From Desulfobacteraceae bacterium UBA2174 (lineage in GTDB: Bacteria > Desulfobacterota > Desulfobacteria > Desulfobacterales > UBA2174): 64,000 nt of DNA. The notes beneath the pieces are model-generated. The model was not told the DNA's origin. It did not search any database and saw nothing but the letters and a program-made list of their open reading frames with translations. The position numbers were made by a program, and so were the translations under genes. Shown here piece by piece: positions 6,278 to 14,653 of the stretch (position 1 is its first letter; every line of letters starts with the position of its first letter). The stretch spans positions 4,447-68,446 of the forward strand of contig DCWA01000040.1 of NCBI GenBank assembly GCA_002327445.1. The letters are read 5' to 3'.

Positions 6278-8344
6278 TCATCCCGCCGGGCGGGTTTCCT
6301 CCGTCGCGGCCCGGGCATCGCCACCGGCCGTGGCTGCGTGGCGGTAGCAGATCAGGCCGCACTGCAGGCAGCGGGCCGCCTCGCGTCGGGCCTGGGCTTC
6401 GTCGAACCCCTGCTCGATTTCCACATCGATTCCCGGCGCCGTCTCATGGCACAAGGGCATGATTTCCCGCGGCACGGGCGGCACGCCCTCCACGTGGTCG
6501 ATGTTCTGCACCACGGCATGGGGAGTCAACACGTTTTCGGGCAGCGTCGGATCGCCGTCGGTCATCAGCCGATGGGCCGACGCCGCCAGGCGCCGGCCGG
6601 CCGCGATGGCCTTGATGGCGGCGGAAAAATCGCTCAACACGTCCGCCTCGGAAAAAAGCCCCATCCCTCCCTCCGCGGCGTTCAACGGCGCCTTGTACGG
6701 CGAATGGGCCGTCCAGGCCTCCGTCGAGGCCCCGGGTTCGGCATCATCGGGCCTGTCGCTCCGGAAAATCAGTTCCGGCAGGCGCCCGGCGCTCAGCACG
6801 AGATGCTCGGCGGGAAGAATGGAGGTCTCCCCGCTTTCCAGGTGCCGCAGGCTCAGTCCGGTGAGCGCCGCCCCACTGCCGTGGAGGGCTTCCACCACCG
6901 TGGCGGTCATCACCTCAATTCCCTCGCCCGGGGTGGACGAGGCCTCGGAAGCCGGTCCGCGCAGCACCACCGTCACCCGGGCCGCCCCCAGCTCGCGGCA
7001 GCGGCTGGCCGCGGCCAAACCCAATTCACCGCCGCCGTAAACCACCACGTTCCCGCTGAAAACGGTCTTTCCCGCCGCTTTGCCGGGAAGCCGCATCACG
7101 TCGATGAGCAGCCAGGTGCCGGGGACCATCGGCGGCGGCGGCGCGTTTCTCAAGGCGGCCAGGCGGCTGTCCCATCCCCCGGTAGCCAGCAGCACCGCCT
7201 CGTTGCCTTCAGCCAGCAGACCGGCCACGGTGATGTCCCGGCCCAGGGTTTGCCCCGTCCGGGTTTCGACGCCCAGGGCCTCAACCGACCGCAGATCCTC
7301 CTCCAGGACCGATGCCGGCAGCCGGCTGCGGGCGATGGCGGTCCACAGCAGGCCCCCCAGACGGTCCGAGGATTCGTACACCACCACGCCGTGGCCGAGG
7401 CGAACGGCGAAAAAGGCGGCCGAAAGGCCCTCCACCCCACCACCGATGACGGCCAGACGCTTTCCGGTGTCCGGGGCCTTGTACGGCAGGATGGGACCGC
7501 CCTGACGGCGCTCGTAGTCGGCGGCGAAACGCTTGAGAAAATTGATGGCCACCGGTTCGTCCGCCAGCTGACGCCGGCACTGGTCCTCGCAGGGGCGCGG
7601 GCAGATGCGGCCGATGACGGCCGGGAACGGGTTCCGCTCCTTGATGGTTTGCACCGCCCCGTGATAGTCCCCCTCGGCGATCTGGCGGATGTAGGTGCGG
7701 ATATCGATGCCGGCCGGGCAGGCCCGCTGGCAGGGGGTGGTGCAATCGGCCCGGGTGTACTCGTGCAGAATGCGACGGCTGACCGAACTCAGGGTGATGA
7801 TGTGCTTGGGGCAGACCCGCTCGCAGGCACCGCAACCGGTGCACTTGGCGGGGTCCACCACCGGCAGGCCGGACGGCCCCATGTGCAGGGCATCGAACTG
7901 GCAGGCCCGCACGCACGAGCCCAGCCCCAGACAGCCGATGGCGCAGACTTTCATCCCTCCGCTGAGGAGGGCGGCGGCCCGGCAGTCGCTGATGCCGTCG
8001 TACTCGAACTTGGTCTCGGCCTCGGCCACGCTGTAGGTGCAGCCCGGCCGGCTGATGTCCGGCTCGCGGGCCTCGATGGAAACCCCGAGCAGGGCGGCAA
8101 TGGCGGTGGCGGTTTCCGCACCGGCGGCCACGCAACTGGTCGGGGAGGACTTGCCGGCGACGATGGCCGCGGCGTTGGCGCTGCATCCCGGATACCCGCA
8201 GCCGCCGCAGTTGGCCCCCGGCAGGAGCGCTTCCACTGCTTCGATCAGCGGATCCACGTACACGTAAAACACCTTGGAGGCGATGGCGAGGCCGACGCCG
8301 ACCACCAACCCGAGGCTCCCCATAATAATCACGGCTTGAAGCAT
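6278..8344 (-). CDS. rnfB: RnfB-type ferredoxin fused to a GltD-like flavoprotein module
   Basis: A 688-residue protein. Residues 1-25 form a membrane anchor, and 46-71 carry the RnfB CxxCx4Cx16C cluster (GANCGGCGYPGC). About 130-200 hold two 4Fe-4S ferredoxin motifs (CAIGCLGLGSCVRAC and CTGCGACERVCPKH). From about 215 the protein switches to a glutamate-synthase-small-subunit-like module: a cysteine-rich CTTPCQRACPAGIDI and ICPRPCEDQC, a dinucleotide fold VIGGGVEGLSAAF near 290, a second GGGELGLAAA, and a final CLQCGLIC pair. The start at 8344 follows GAGG. No other rnf subunits are in the window. Electron flow between ferredoxin and NAD(P) is inferred. The second glycine-rich loop has Glu where Ala is usual (GGGVEGL). 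Confidence 0.88.
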   Translation of the reverse strand: MLQAVIIMGSLGLVVGVGLAIASKVFYVYVDPLIEAVEALLPGANCGGCGYPGCSANAAAIVAGKSSPTSCVAAGAETATAIAALLGVSIEAREPDISRPGCTYSVAEAETKFEYDGISDCRAAALLSGGMKVCAIGCLGLGSCVRACQFDALHMGPSGLPVVDPAKCTGCGACERVCPKHIITLSSVSRRILHEYTRADCTTPCQRACPAGIDIRTYIRQIAEGDYHGAVQTIKERNPFPAVIGRICPRPCEDQCRRQLADEPVAINFLKRFAADYERRQGGPILPYKAPDTGKRLAVIGGGVEGLSAAFFAVRLGHGVVVYESSDRLGGLLWTAIARSRLPASVLEEDLRSVEALGVETRTGQTLGRDITVAGLLAEGNEAVLLATGGWDSRLAALRNAPPPPMVPGTWLLIDVMRLPGKAAGKTVFSGNVVVYGGGELGLAAASRCRELGAARVTVVLRGPASEASSTPGEGIEVMTATVVEALHGSGAALTGLSLRHLESGETSILPAEHLVLSAGRLPELIFRSDRPDDAEPGASTEAWTAHSPYKAPLNAAEGGMGLFSEADVLSDFSAAIKAIAAGRRLAASAHRLMTDGDPTLPENVLTPHAVVQNIDHVEGVPPVPREIMPLCHETAPGIDVEIEQGFDEAQARREAARCLQCGLICYRHAATAGGDARAATEETRPAG

Positions 8345-8532
8345 GGTTTCCTCTCGGCTTGTCTTGCGGATGGACACAGGACGGGCGGGACATCACGCCC
8401 GTCGTCACCAGTCAATGGGATCACGACAATGCACTGCCGGCATACTCCAGAATATTCCTTATCCTTTGGGCCATGCCGTATTGTCAACCCTGACTCTGTC
8501 GCGCCTGGCGCGCCGCGTCCAGGGGCGGCGGA

Positions 8533-8892
8533 TCACCAGGAGCCGTCCAGCCCCCGCAGCCCGTTCATGTAAAGCCGTCCGCATGCGACAAACAGGGAAT
8601 AGCGGGTCGACAGCACCGGCAGATCGTAAGACTGGGCCAAGGCCAGAACATTGTCGGGTGGCCGCTTGCCGCGGACGAATACGATGCAGCTGACCCCGGC
8701 GATCTTGGCGGTGCGCAGCACCTGTTCCGTGGTCAACCCGGTGAGCAGGACCGACGAGCTGGCGGCCGCGGCGAGAATATCCTCCATCAGGTCGGCCCCC
8801 CCGCCTGCCAGGACGATGTCATCCAGGCGGGCATCGCCGTGCAGCACTTGGGCCTTGAGGATGTCGCGGACTTCGTAGATTTTCATGGACAT
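8533..8892 (-). CDS. DRTGG-domain protein
   Basis: A 119-residue protein matching a single DRTGG domain: KIYEVRDILKAQVLHGDARLDD at the N-terminus and the LTGLTTEQVLRTAKIAGV segment in the middle. Such domains sit near hydrogenase or redox regulatory genes and next to phosphotransacetylase domains; ligand and role are unknown. ATG at 8892 follows a GCAGG-like site; ATG at 8886 is an alternative. The rnfB-like gene follows about 190 bases downstream, so a shared redox-related role is possible. Confidence 0.75.
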   Translation of the reverse strand: MSMKIYEVRDILKAQVLHGDARLDDIVLAGGGADLMEDILAAAASSSVLLTGLTTEQVLRTAKIAGVSCIVFVRGKRPPDNVLALAQSYDLPVLSTRYSLFVACGRLYMNGLRGLDGSW

Positions 8893-9250
8893 GTGAAAAA
8901 CCTGCCACAGCAAAGGGTTACGAACAATTAGGGCGCAACGAACGCCTCCAGCCGCAACCCATCGCGCACCTGACCGCGCAGCGACAGCAACCCGCCGACG
9001 GTGATGGTGCGTCTGGAGAGAATATTCCCCATGAAAACATTTCACAATCACTTGGGGATGTCAATTGGATCTCCGGGGAATCCCGGCAGATAAGGCTTCA
9101 GGACCGGAGAATCGGCGCGGAAGGGATCGGGCGTACCGGCGCAAGCCGCGCCTGCCATCATTGATACCGGATCAACCGGTTCCCCGGGGCCCGGGTTTTT
9201 GCTATGCTCGCCGCCGTGTCCGAACAACCCGCCAACCGACGCGAGGCGCC
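8893..9250. other. Intergenic stretch without a supported gene
   Basis: This 358-base gap separates divergent genes (DRTGG on minus, nucleoside phosphorylase on plus). A 34-codon minus-strand frame beginning near 9033 (MGNILSRRTITVGGLLSL) has no clear ribosome site and no recognisable family. Nothing else convincing was seen; promoters for both flanking genes are expected here. Confidence 0.5.
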
Positions 9251-10072
9251 ATGATCCGCTACAAACCCTTGGCCGAAGAAACGGCCGGCAGCATCCGCCG
9301 CCACCTGCCCGGCTCCCCCGAAGCGGGCCTGATCACCGGCACCGGTCTCGGCGGCGGCGTCCCCGAAATGACCGCCGCGGTGGATTTCGACTATCGCGAC
9401 CTGCCCCATTTTCCCCGCTCCACCGTCGCCGGGCATCCGGGCCGGTTGTCGGTGGGCCGGATCGCCGGCCGCCTCGTGATGGCTTGCAGGGGACGTTTTC
9501 ATCTCTACGAAGGCTACGATCCGCTGGAGGTGACGTTTCCGGTCCGCGTCATGCAGGAGCTGGGGGTGAGCTGCCTCATCGTCACCAACGCCGCCGGCGG
9601 GCTCGATCCGGCGTTTGCCCCGGGCGATATCATGCAGATCCGGGACCACATCAACCTCACCGGCGCCAACCCGCTCTGCGGCCCCAACGAGGAGCGCTGG
9701 GGACCGCGTTTTCCGGACATGTCGCGGGTTTATGACCCGGCGCTGGGAGCCCTGGCCGGACGAAAGGCGCGGGAGATCGGCTTCGAACTGCGCCGGGGCG
9801 TTTACACCGGGCTGCGGGGGCCATCGCTGGAAACGCCGGCCGAGGTCCGCTTTCTGAAGATCATCGGCACCGCCGCGGTGGGATTTTCCACCGTGATGGA
9901 GACCATCGCCGGGGTGCATGCCGGCATGCGGATCCTGGGGCTGTCCATCGTCACCAACGTCCACGACCCGGACCTTCCGGCACCTGCCACCCTGGAAGAG
10001 ATCGTGGCCGTGGCCAACGGAGCGGCTCCGCGCCTGGCGGCGGTGCTGGAAGCGGTGATCGCCGAGCTTTGA
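9251..10072 (+). CDS. Purine nucleoside phosphorylase, trimeric PNP/MTAP family
   Basis: A 273-residue enzyme that splits a purine nucleoside with phosphate. Family motifs are GLITGTGLGGG (phosphate loop), FPRSTVAGHPG, GRFHLYEGYDP, VTNAAGGLDP, GPSLETPAEVRF and GFSTVMETI. The base-selecting position reads SIVTN: asparagine is typical of PNPs that use 6-oxopurines (inosine, guanosine), whereas MTA phosphorylases carry Asp there. Neighbours are two MTA/SAH deaminases, adenine deaminase and MtnA, so the physiological substrate may be 5'-methylthioinosine. It could equally be a housekeeping PNP. ATG at 9251 follows GCGAGG. Confidence 0.88.
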   Translation: MIRYKPLAEETAGSIRRHLPGSPEAGLITGTGLGGGVPEMTAAVDFDYRDLPHFPRSTVAGHPGRLSVGRIAGRLVMACRGRFHLYEGYDPLEVTFPVRVMQELGVSCLIVTNAAGGLDPAFAPGDIMQIRDHINLTGANPLCGPNEERWGPRFPDMSRVYDPALGALAGRKAREIGFELRRGVYTGLRGPSLETPAEVRFLKIIGTAAVGFSTVMETIAGVHAGMRILGLSIVTNVHDPDLPAPATLEEIVAVANGAAPRLAAVLEAVIAEL

Positions 10073-10090
10073 GCTTCGCCCCGGCCGGAT

Positions 10091-11401
10091 TCACGCCACC
10101 CAGGAAGCCACCAGGGCCGCCCGGGCCCGGGCCTCATCGAGAAGCGTCTCCAGGTCGATGGTCAGCAGGCGGCGGTCGCGCATCACCAGGCGGCCGTCGA
10201 TCACCGTGTGGCGCACGTCGGCGCCGCGGGCCGCATAGACAAGGTGGGAAACGGGATTGTACAGCGGCGTCAGGTGCGGCTGGCGGGTGTCCACCACGAT
10301 GAGGTCGGCCCGTTTTCCCGGCTCCAGGCTCCCGATGCGGTCGGCCAAACCCAGAACCCGGGCGCCCTCGATGGTGGCCAGGCGCAGGACCGTGGCGGCA
10401 TCCACAACCGTCGGGTCCAAGCGCTGCACCTTGTGCAGCTTGGCCACGGTGTCCATCTCCCCGAACAGGTCCAGGTCGTTGTTGCTGGCGCAGCCGTCCG
10501 TGCCCAGCCCCACCGTCACGCCGGCGGCCAGCAGGTCCGGCAGTGGGGCCACCCCGGAGGCGAGCTTCATGTTGCTCTCGGCGCAGTGGGCCACCCGCAC
10601 CCCCCGCTCGACCATCAACGCGATTTCCTCGGGGGTGACCCAGACCGCGTGGTCGGCCACCAGATTGGCATGGAGCAGCCCCAGGCGGTCGAGATGGGCC
10701 ACCGGCCGCACCCCGTAGCGTTCCAGGATCTGCCGTGTCTCGGTTTCGGTCTCGGCCAGGTGCATCGCCAGCGGCACCCCGTACCGGCGGGCGATGCGAT
10801 CGGCCTCCTGGAGCAGTTCCGGCCGGCAGGTGTAAGGCGCGTGGGGCTGGACGGCCACCGAAACCAGCGGGTCTCCCCGCCAGGTTTCGATCAGTTCGCG
10901 GGTATAGGCGAAGCCGGCCTCGATGGGGCCGTAGTTCGGCGAGGGGAAATCGTAGAGCACCTCGCCCACCACGGCCCGCACCCCGCAGTCCTTGGCGGCC
11001 CGGGCCACCTGGTGGGCGAAGAGATACATGTCGCAAAAGCAGGTGATCCCCCCCCGGATCATCTCGGCGCAGGCCAGGCGGGTGCCGAGATGCACGAAAT
11101 CGCCGTCCATCCGCCCTTCCACGGGGAAGATATAGTGATTGAGCCACTCCATCAGCGGCAGGTCGTCGGCCAGGCCCCGGAACAGGGTCATGGCGGCATG
11201 GGTATGAGTGTTGACCAGTCCGGGGAGGATCAGCCCCCCCTCGGCATCCAGCCGTTCGCCGCACCCGTCGGGGGGATCCCCTTCGGCCACGGCCGCGATG
11301 CAGCCATCGCGCACGACCACGTGGCCCCGGTCCCAAACCGTGGCGGCCGGGTCCATGGTCATCACCGTTCCGTTGCAGACCACCAGATCCTTGTCGGACA
11401 T
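10091..11401 (-). CDS. mtaD: MTA/SAH deaminase-family amidohydrolase (copy 1)
   Basis: A 436-residue metal-dependent deaminase of the 5-methylthioadenosine/S-adenosylhomocysteine group. Zinc ligands are visible in VNTHTHAAMTLFRGLADD, MHLAETETE, VADHAVW and LGTDGCASNNDLD; the C-terminal GSLEPGKRADLIVVD is the usual composite-sheet return. It would convert MTA to methylthioinosine or SAH to S-inosylhomocysteine in the cytoplasm. It is divergent from a close paralogue starting 117 bases away. ATG at 11401 follows GGAAAG; ATG at 11410 is an alternative. Substrate preference between MTA, SAH and adenosine cannot be fixed by eye. Confidence 0.88.
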   Translation of the reverse strand: MSDKDLVVCNGTVMTMDPAATVWDRGHVVVRDGCIAAVAEGDPPDGCGERLDAEGGLILPGLVNTHTHAAMTLFRGLADDLPLMEWLNHYIFPVEGRMDGDFVHLGTRLACAEMIRGGITCFCDMYLFAHQVARAAKDCGVRAVVGEVLYDFPSPNYGPIEAGFAYTRELIETWRGDPLVSVAVQPHAPYTCRPELLQEADRIARRYGVPLAMHLAETETETRQILERYGVRPVAHLDRLGLLHANLVADHAVWVTPEEIALMVERGVRVAHCAESNMKLASGVAPLPDLLAAGVTVGLGTDGCASNNDLDLFGEMDTVAKLHKVQRLDPTVVDAATVLRLATIEGARVLGLADRIGSLEPGKRADLIVVDTRQPHLTPLYNPVSHLVYAARGADVRHTVIDGRLVMRDRRLLTIDLETLLDEARARAALVASWVA

Positions 11402-11517
11402 GCTTTCCATCCATTTTTCGTTTTTGGGCGCCTTGGACGCCGAGATGCAACCGGCCGTCCCCCTCCGTTCAATCACCGGGTGGACAGCCATCGTCCGGGG
11501 CGGTAAAGAGGGAATTC

Positions 11518-12840
11518 ATGGATTCCAACGATCTGGTCATCTACAACGGCATCGTCATGACGGTCAATCCGGCCTTCGACATCCATCGCCCCGGCATGGT
11601 GGTCATCCGCGGCGGATGCATCGTCGAAACAGGCCCCCGGGCGCCCGGCCAACCGCTGCCCCCCGCGCCGCGGCACATCGACGCCGAAGGCGGCATCGTG
11701 ATGCCCGGGCTGGTCAACACCCACACCCACCTTCCCATGACCCTGTTCCGGGGCCTGGCCGACGACCTGCCCCTGGACCAATGGCTCAACGCCCACATCT
11801 TCCCCGCCGAGGCGCGCCACATCGACGCCCGGACGGTGCGCTGCGGCACGCGCCTCGCCTGCGCCGAGCTGCTTCTCGGAGGCACCACCGTCTGCTGCGA
11901 CGGGTACTTTTTCGCCGACCAGGTGGCCGAAGCGGCGGCCGCCATGGGCCTGCGCGCCGTGATCGGCCAGGGCGTGGTGGATTTTCCCGCGCCGGGAGTG
12001 CCGGACCCCGCGGGCAACGTGGAAGCGGCCCGGAACTTCGTGGACCGGTGGCAGGGGCGATGTCCGCGGATCCACCCGTCCATCTTCTGCCACTCGCCCT
12101 ACACCTGCGGGCGGGACACCCTGGTACGGGCCAAAACGGCGGCCCGCGCGGCCGGGTGCCTGTTCCAGATCCACGTGGCCGAAACCGAGGTCGAGCGGCG
12201 CGAGAGCATCGCGGCCCACGGTCGCTCGCCGGTGGGCCGGCTCGATGATCTCGGCCTCTGGGATGAGCACACCCTGGCGGTGCACGCCGTTTGGGTGGAC
12301 CGGGACGACATCGAGGTCCTGGCCCGCCGCCGGACGGCCGTGAGCCACAATCCCCAGAGCAACATGAAGCTGGCCGCCGGCGTGGCGCCGGTCCCCGATT
12401 TCCTCGCCGCCGGCATCACGGTGGGGTTGGGCACGGACGGCTGCGCCAGCAACAACGACCTGGACCTGCTGCGGGAGATGGACACGGCGGCCAAGATCCA
12501 CAAGGTCACCACGGGCCGCCCCACGGTGACCGATGCCCGCCAGGTGGTGGAAATGGCCACCATCGCCGGAGCCCGGGCCATCGGACTGGGAGATGCCATC
12601 GGCAGCCTGGAGCCAGGCAAGCGGGCGGACATCGTCGTGCTGCGGGCGGACCGCCCCCACCTCGTGCCGGTCTACCATCCGGCCTCGACGGTGGTCTACG
12701 CCGCCACCGGTGCCGACGTGCGCCACGTTCTCATCGACGGGCACCTAGTGGTACGCGACGGGGTCCTGCAAACCGCCGATGTGAAAGAGATTTTGGCCGA
12801 CGCGCGTCAGGTCGCCAAGACCATCGCCCGCAAGCATTGA
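11518..12840 (+). CDS. mtaD: MTA/SAH deaminase-family amidohydrolase (copy 2)
   Basis: A 440-residue paralogue of the divergent upstream gene with the same zinc site motifs (VNTHTHLPMTLFRGLADD, IHVAETEVE, AVHAVW, LGTDGCASNNDLD). The two proteins align throughout but differ in the substrate loop after the third helix (CCDGYFFADQVAEAAA here, CFCDMYLFAHQVARAAK in copy 1). AAAGAGGG, from 11508, lies just before the ATG. Adenine deaminase and mtnA follow on the same strand, 66 and 40 bases apart, suggesting an MTA and purine salvage operon. Confidence 0.88.
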   Translation: MDSNDLVIYNGIVMTVNPAFDIHRPGMVVIRGGCIVETGPRAPGQPLPPAPRHIDAEGGIVMPGLVNTHTHLPMTLFRGLADDLPLDQWLNAHIFPAEARHIDARTVRCGTRLACAELLLGGTTVCCDGYFFADQVAEAAAAMGLRAVIGQGVVDFPAPGVPDPAGNVEAARNFVDRWQGRCPRIHPSIFCHSPYTCGRDTLVRAKTAARAAGCLFQIHVAETEVERRESIAAHGRSPVGRLDDLGLWDEHTLAVHAVWVDRDDIEVLARRRTAVSHNPQSNMKLAAGVAPVPDFLAAGITVGLGTDGCASNNDLDLLREMDTAAKIHKVTTGRPTVTDARQVVEMATIAGARAIGLGDAIGSLEPGKRADIVVLRADRPHLVPVYHPASTVVYAATGADVRHVLIDGHLVVRDGVLQTADVKEILADARQVAKTIARKH

Positions 12841-12906
12841 TGGCATTTTTCCTGTTTTCCTGCTTCGAATGTCGGATTTTTTCCCCGATGTCGCAAGGAG
12901 CCGTTC

Positions 12907-14613
12907 ATGTCGTATGAATCCCTGATTCAGGCCGCCCGAGGCCAGGTGGCCTGCGACCTGCTGCTGACCCATGCCCGGATCATCAACGTCTTCGACGGCC
13001 GCATCCGCGAAGGCTGCATCGCCATTCACGAGGGTCAAATCGCGGCCCTCGACCGTCGCCCCGCGCGGCGGGAAATCGACCTGGGCGGACGCTGGGTCGC
13101 CCCCGGTTTCATCGACGCCCACGTACACATCGAAAGCGCCATGGTTGTGCCGGCCCAGTTCGCCCGGGCCGTGCTGCCCCACGGCACCACCACGGTGGTG
13201 GCCGATCCCCACGAGATCGCCAATGTCCTGGGCGCCGCGGGGATCGAATACATGCTCTCCGCCAGCGAGGGGCTGCCCTTGCAGTGCCTTTTCGCCCTGT
13301 CCTCCTGCGTGCCGGCCACCGGCATGGAAACCGCCGGCGCCAGGCTGACGGCCGCCGATCTGGAGCCGTTCTGGTCCCACCCGCGCATCGTGGCCCTGGC
13401 GGAAATAATGAATTTTCCCGGCGTGTTGGCCGCGGATGCCGGGGTGCTGGCCAAGATCGCCGCCGCCGAGGGGCGGGGCAAGCCGGTGGACGGGCATGCC
13501 CCCGGTCTGGCCGCAGCGGATCTGGCGGCCTACATCGCCGCCGGAGTGGGCAGCGATCACGAGTGCACCCGGCCGGAGGAGGCGCTGGAAAAACTCGCCG
13601 GCGGCATGCGCATCATGATCCGCGAGGGCACCGGCGCCAAAAACCTCGATGACCTGATGCCCATCGTCACCGACGACAACTGGCCGCGCATCATGTGGTG
13701 CACCGACGACCGGCACCCCCACGATCTCATCGCCGAGGGGCACATCGACGCCCTGGTGCGCCGGGCCATTGCCGCGGGGATGGACCCGGTGCGCGCGATT
13801 CGCATGGCCACCCTCACGCCGGCCGAGTATTTCCACCTGAACCGATGCGGGGCCCTGGCCCCCGGCCGGCGGGCCGATCTCGTGGTTCTCGACGACCTGG
13901 CCACTGTGGCCATCCGCCAGGTCTGGGCCGGCGGACAACAGGTGGCCGCCGACGGGGCCATGGTTCTGGCAGACGCCGCCCCCGGCGGGGCCGCGCCCAC
14001 CGTGATGCGACTGGATCCCGCATCCTTGAATCTGGCCGTGCCCGCCACCGGGGACCGGATCCGGGTCATCGAGCTGGTGCCCGATCAGATTTACACCGGT
14101 AGCGGGGATGCGACCGCATCCGTCAAGGACGGCCTCGCGGTGGCGGATCCGTCCCGGGACCTGCTCAAACTGGCGGTGGTGGACCGCTACAGCGGGCAGG
14201 GGCGGACCGGCATCGGATTCGTGCGCGGCTTCGGCCTGGCGCGCGGCGCCCTGGCCGCCAGCGTGGCCCATGACTCCCACAACATCATCGCCGCAGGGGT
14301 GGAGGACGGAGACCTGAAGGCCGCCATCGCTGCCGTGGCCGAAATGGGTGGCGGTCTGGCCGTCGCCGCCGGCGGCCAGGTTCACCGCCGCCTGCCGCTG
14401 CCGGTGGCCGGGTTGATGAGCCCGGAGCCGGTGGAAACGGTGCGCGACCGTCTCGACCGGCTCAACGCCGCATACCGCGAACTGGGAGGACGGCTGCGGG
14501 ATCCGTTCATGACGCTCTCGTTTCTCGCCTTGCCGGTCATCCCCGAACTCAAGCTGACCGATCAGGGCCTGGTGGACGTGATCCGCTTTGCCCCGGTGCC
14601 GCTCTTCGTGTAG
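12907..14613 (+). CDS. ade: Adenine deaminase
   Basis: A 568-residue adenine deaminase (adenine to hypoxanthine plus ammonia), matching the bacterial Ade length. Motifs: PGFIDAHVHIESAMV (metal ligands), HGTTTVVADPHEIANVLG, GHAPGL, SDHECT, TDDRHPHDL, and the C-terminal domain with VAHDSHNIIAAG and GLAVAAGG. AAGGAG lies 7 bases before the ATG. It sits between an MTA/SAH deaminase gene and mtnA, so it probably handles adenine released from nucleosides. It is a cytoplasmic Mn/Fe-dependent amidohydrolase. Confidence 0.95.
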   Translation: MSYESLIQAARGQVACDLLLTHARIINVFDGRIREGCIAIHEGQIAALDRRPARREIDLGGRWVAPGFIDAHVHIESAMVVPAQFARAVLPHGTTTVVADPHEIANVLGAAGIEYMLSASEGLPLQCLFALSSCVPATGMETAGARLTAADLEPFWSHPRIVALAEIMNFPGVLAADAGVLAKIAAAEGRGKPVDGHAPGLAAADLAAYIAAGVGSDHECTRPEEALEKLAGGMRIMIREGTGAKNLDDLMPIVTDDNWPRIMWCTDDRHPHDLIAEGHIDALVRRAIAAGMDPVRAIRMATLTPAEYFHLNRCGALAPGRRADLVVLDDLATVAIRQVWAGGQQVAADGAMVLADAAPGGAAPTVMRLDPASLNLAVPATGDRIRVIELVPDQIYTGSGDATASVKDGLAVADPSRDLLKLAVVDRYSGQGRTGIGFVRGFGLARGALAASVAHDSHNIIAAGVEDGDLKAAIAAVAEMGGGLAVAAGGQVHRRLPLPVAGLMSPEPVETVRDRLDRLNAAYRELGGRLRDPFMTLSFLALPVIPELKLTDQGLVDVIRFAPVPLFV

Positions 14614-14653
14614 ATTCTCCACGAGTCAAATGGTTATTCGTAAGGAAGGTGTC

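Noticed and set aside
5987..8572. Very long plus-strand frame across the rnfB region
   Set aside because: It is antisense to the RnfB-GltD and RseC genes, has a composition rich in Arg, Gly, His and Gln, and lacks any domain. High GC causes such shadows.
9251..10072. Annotation of the phosphorylase as MtnP (MTA phosphorylase)
   Set aside because: The base-contact position is Asn (SIVTN), as in 6-oxopurine PNPs, not Asp as in MTA phosphorylases.
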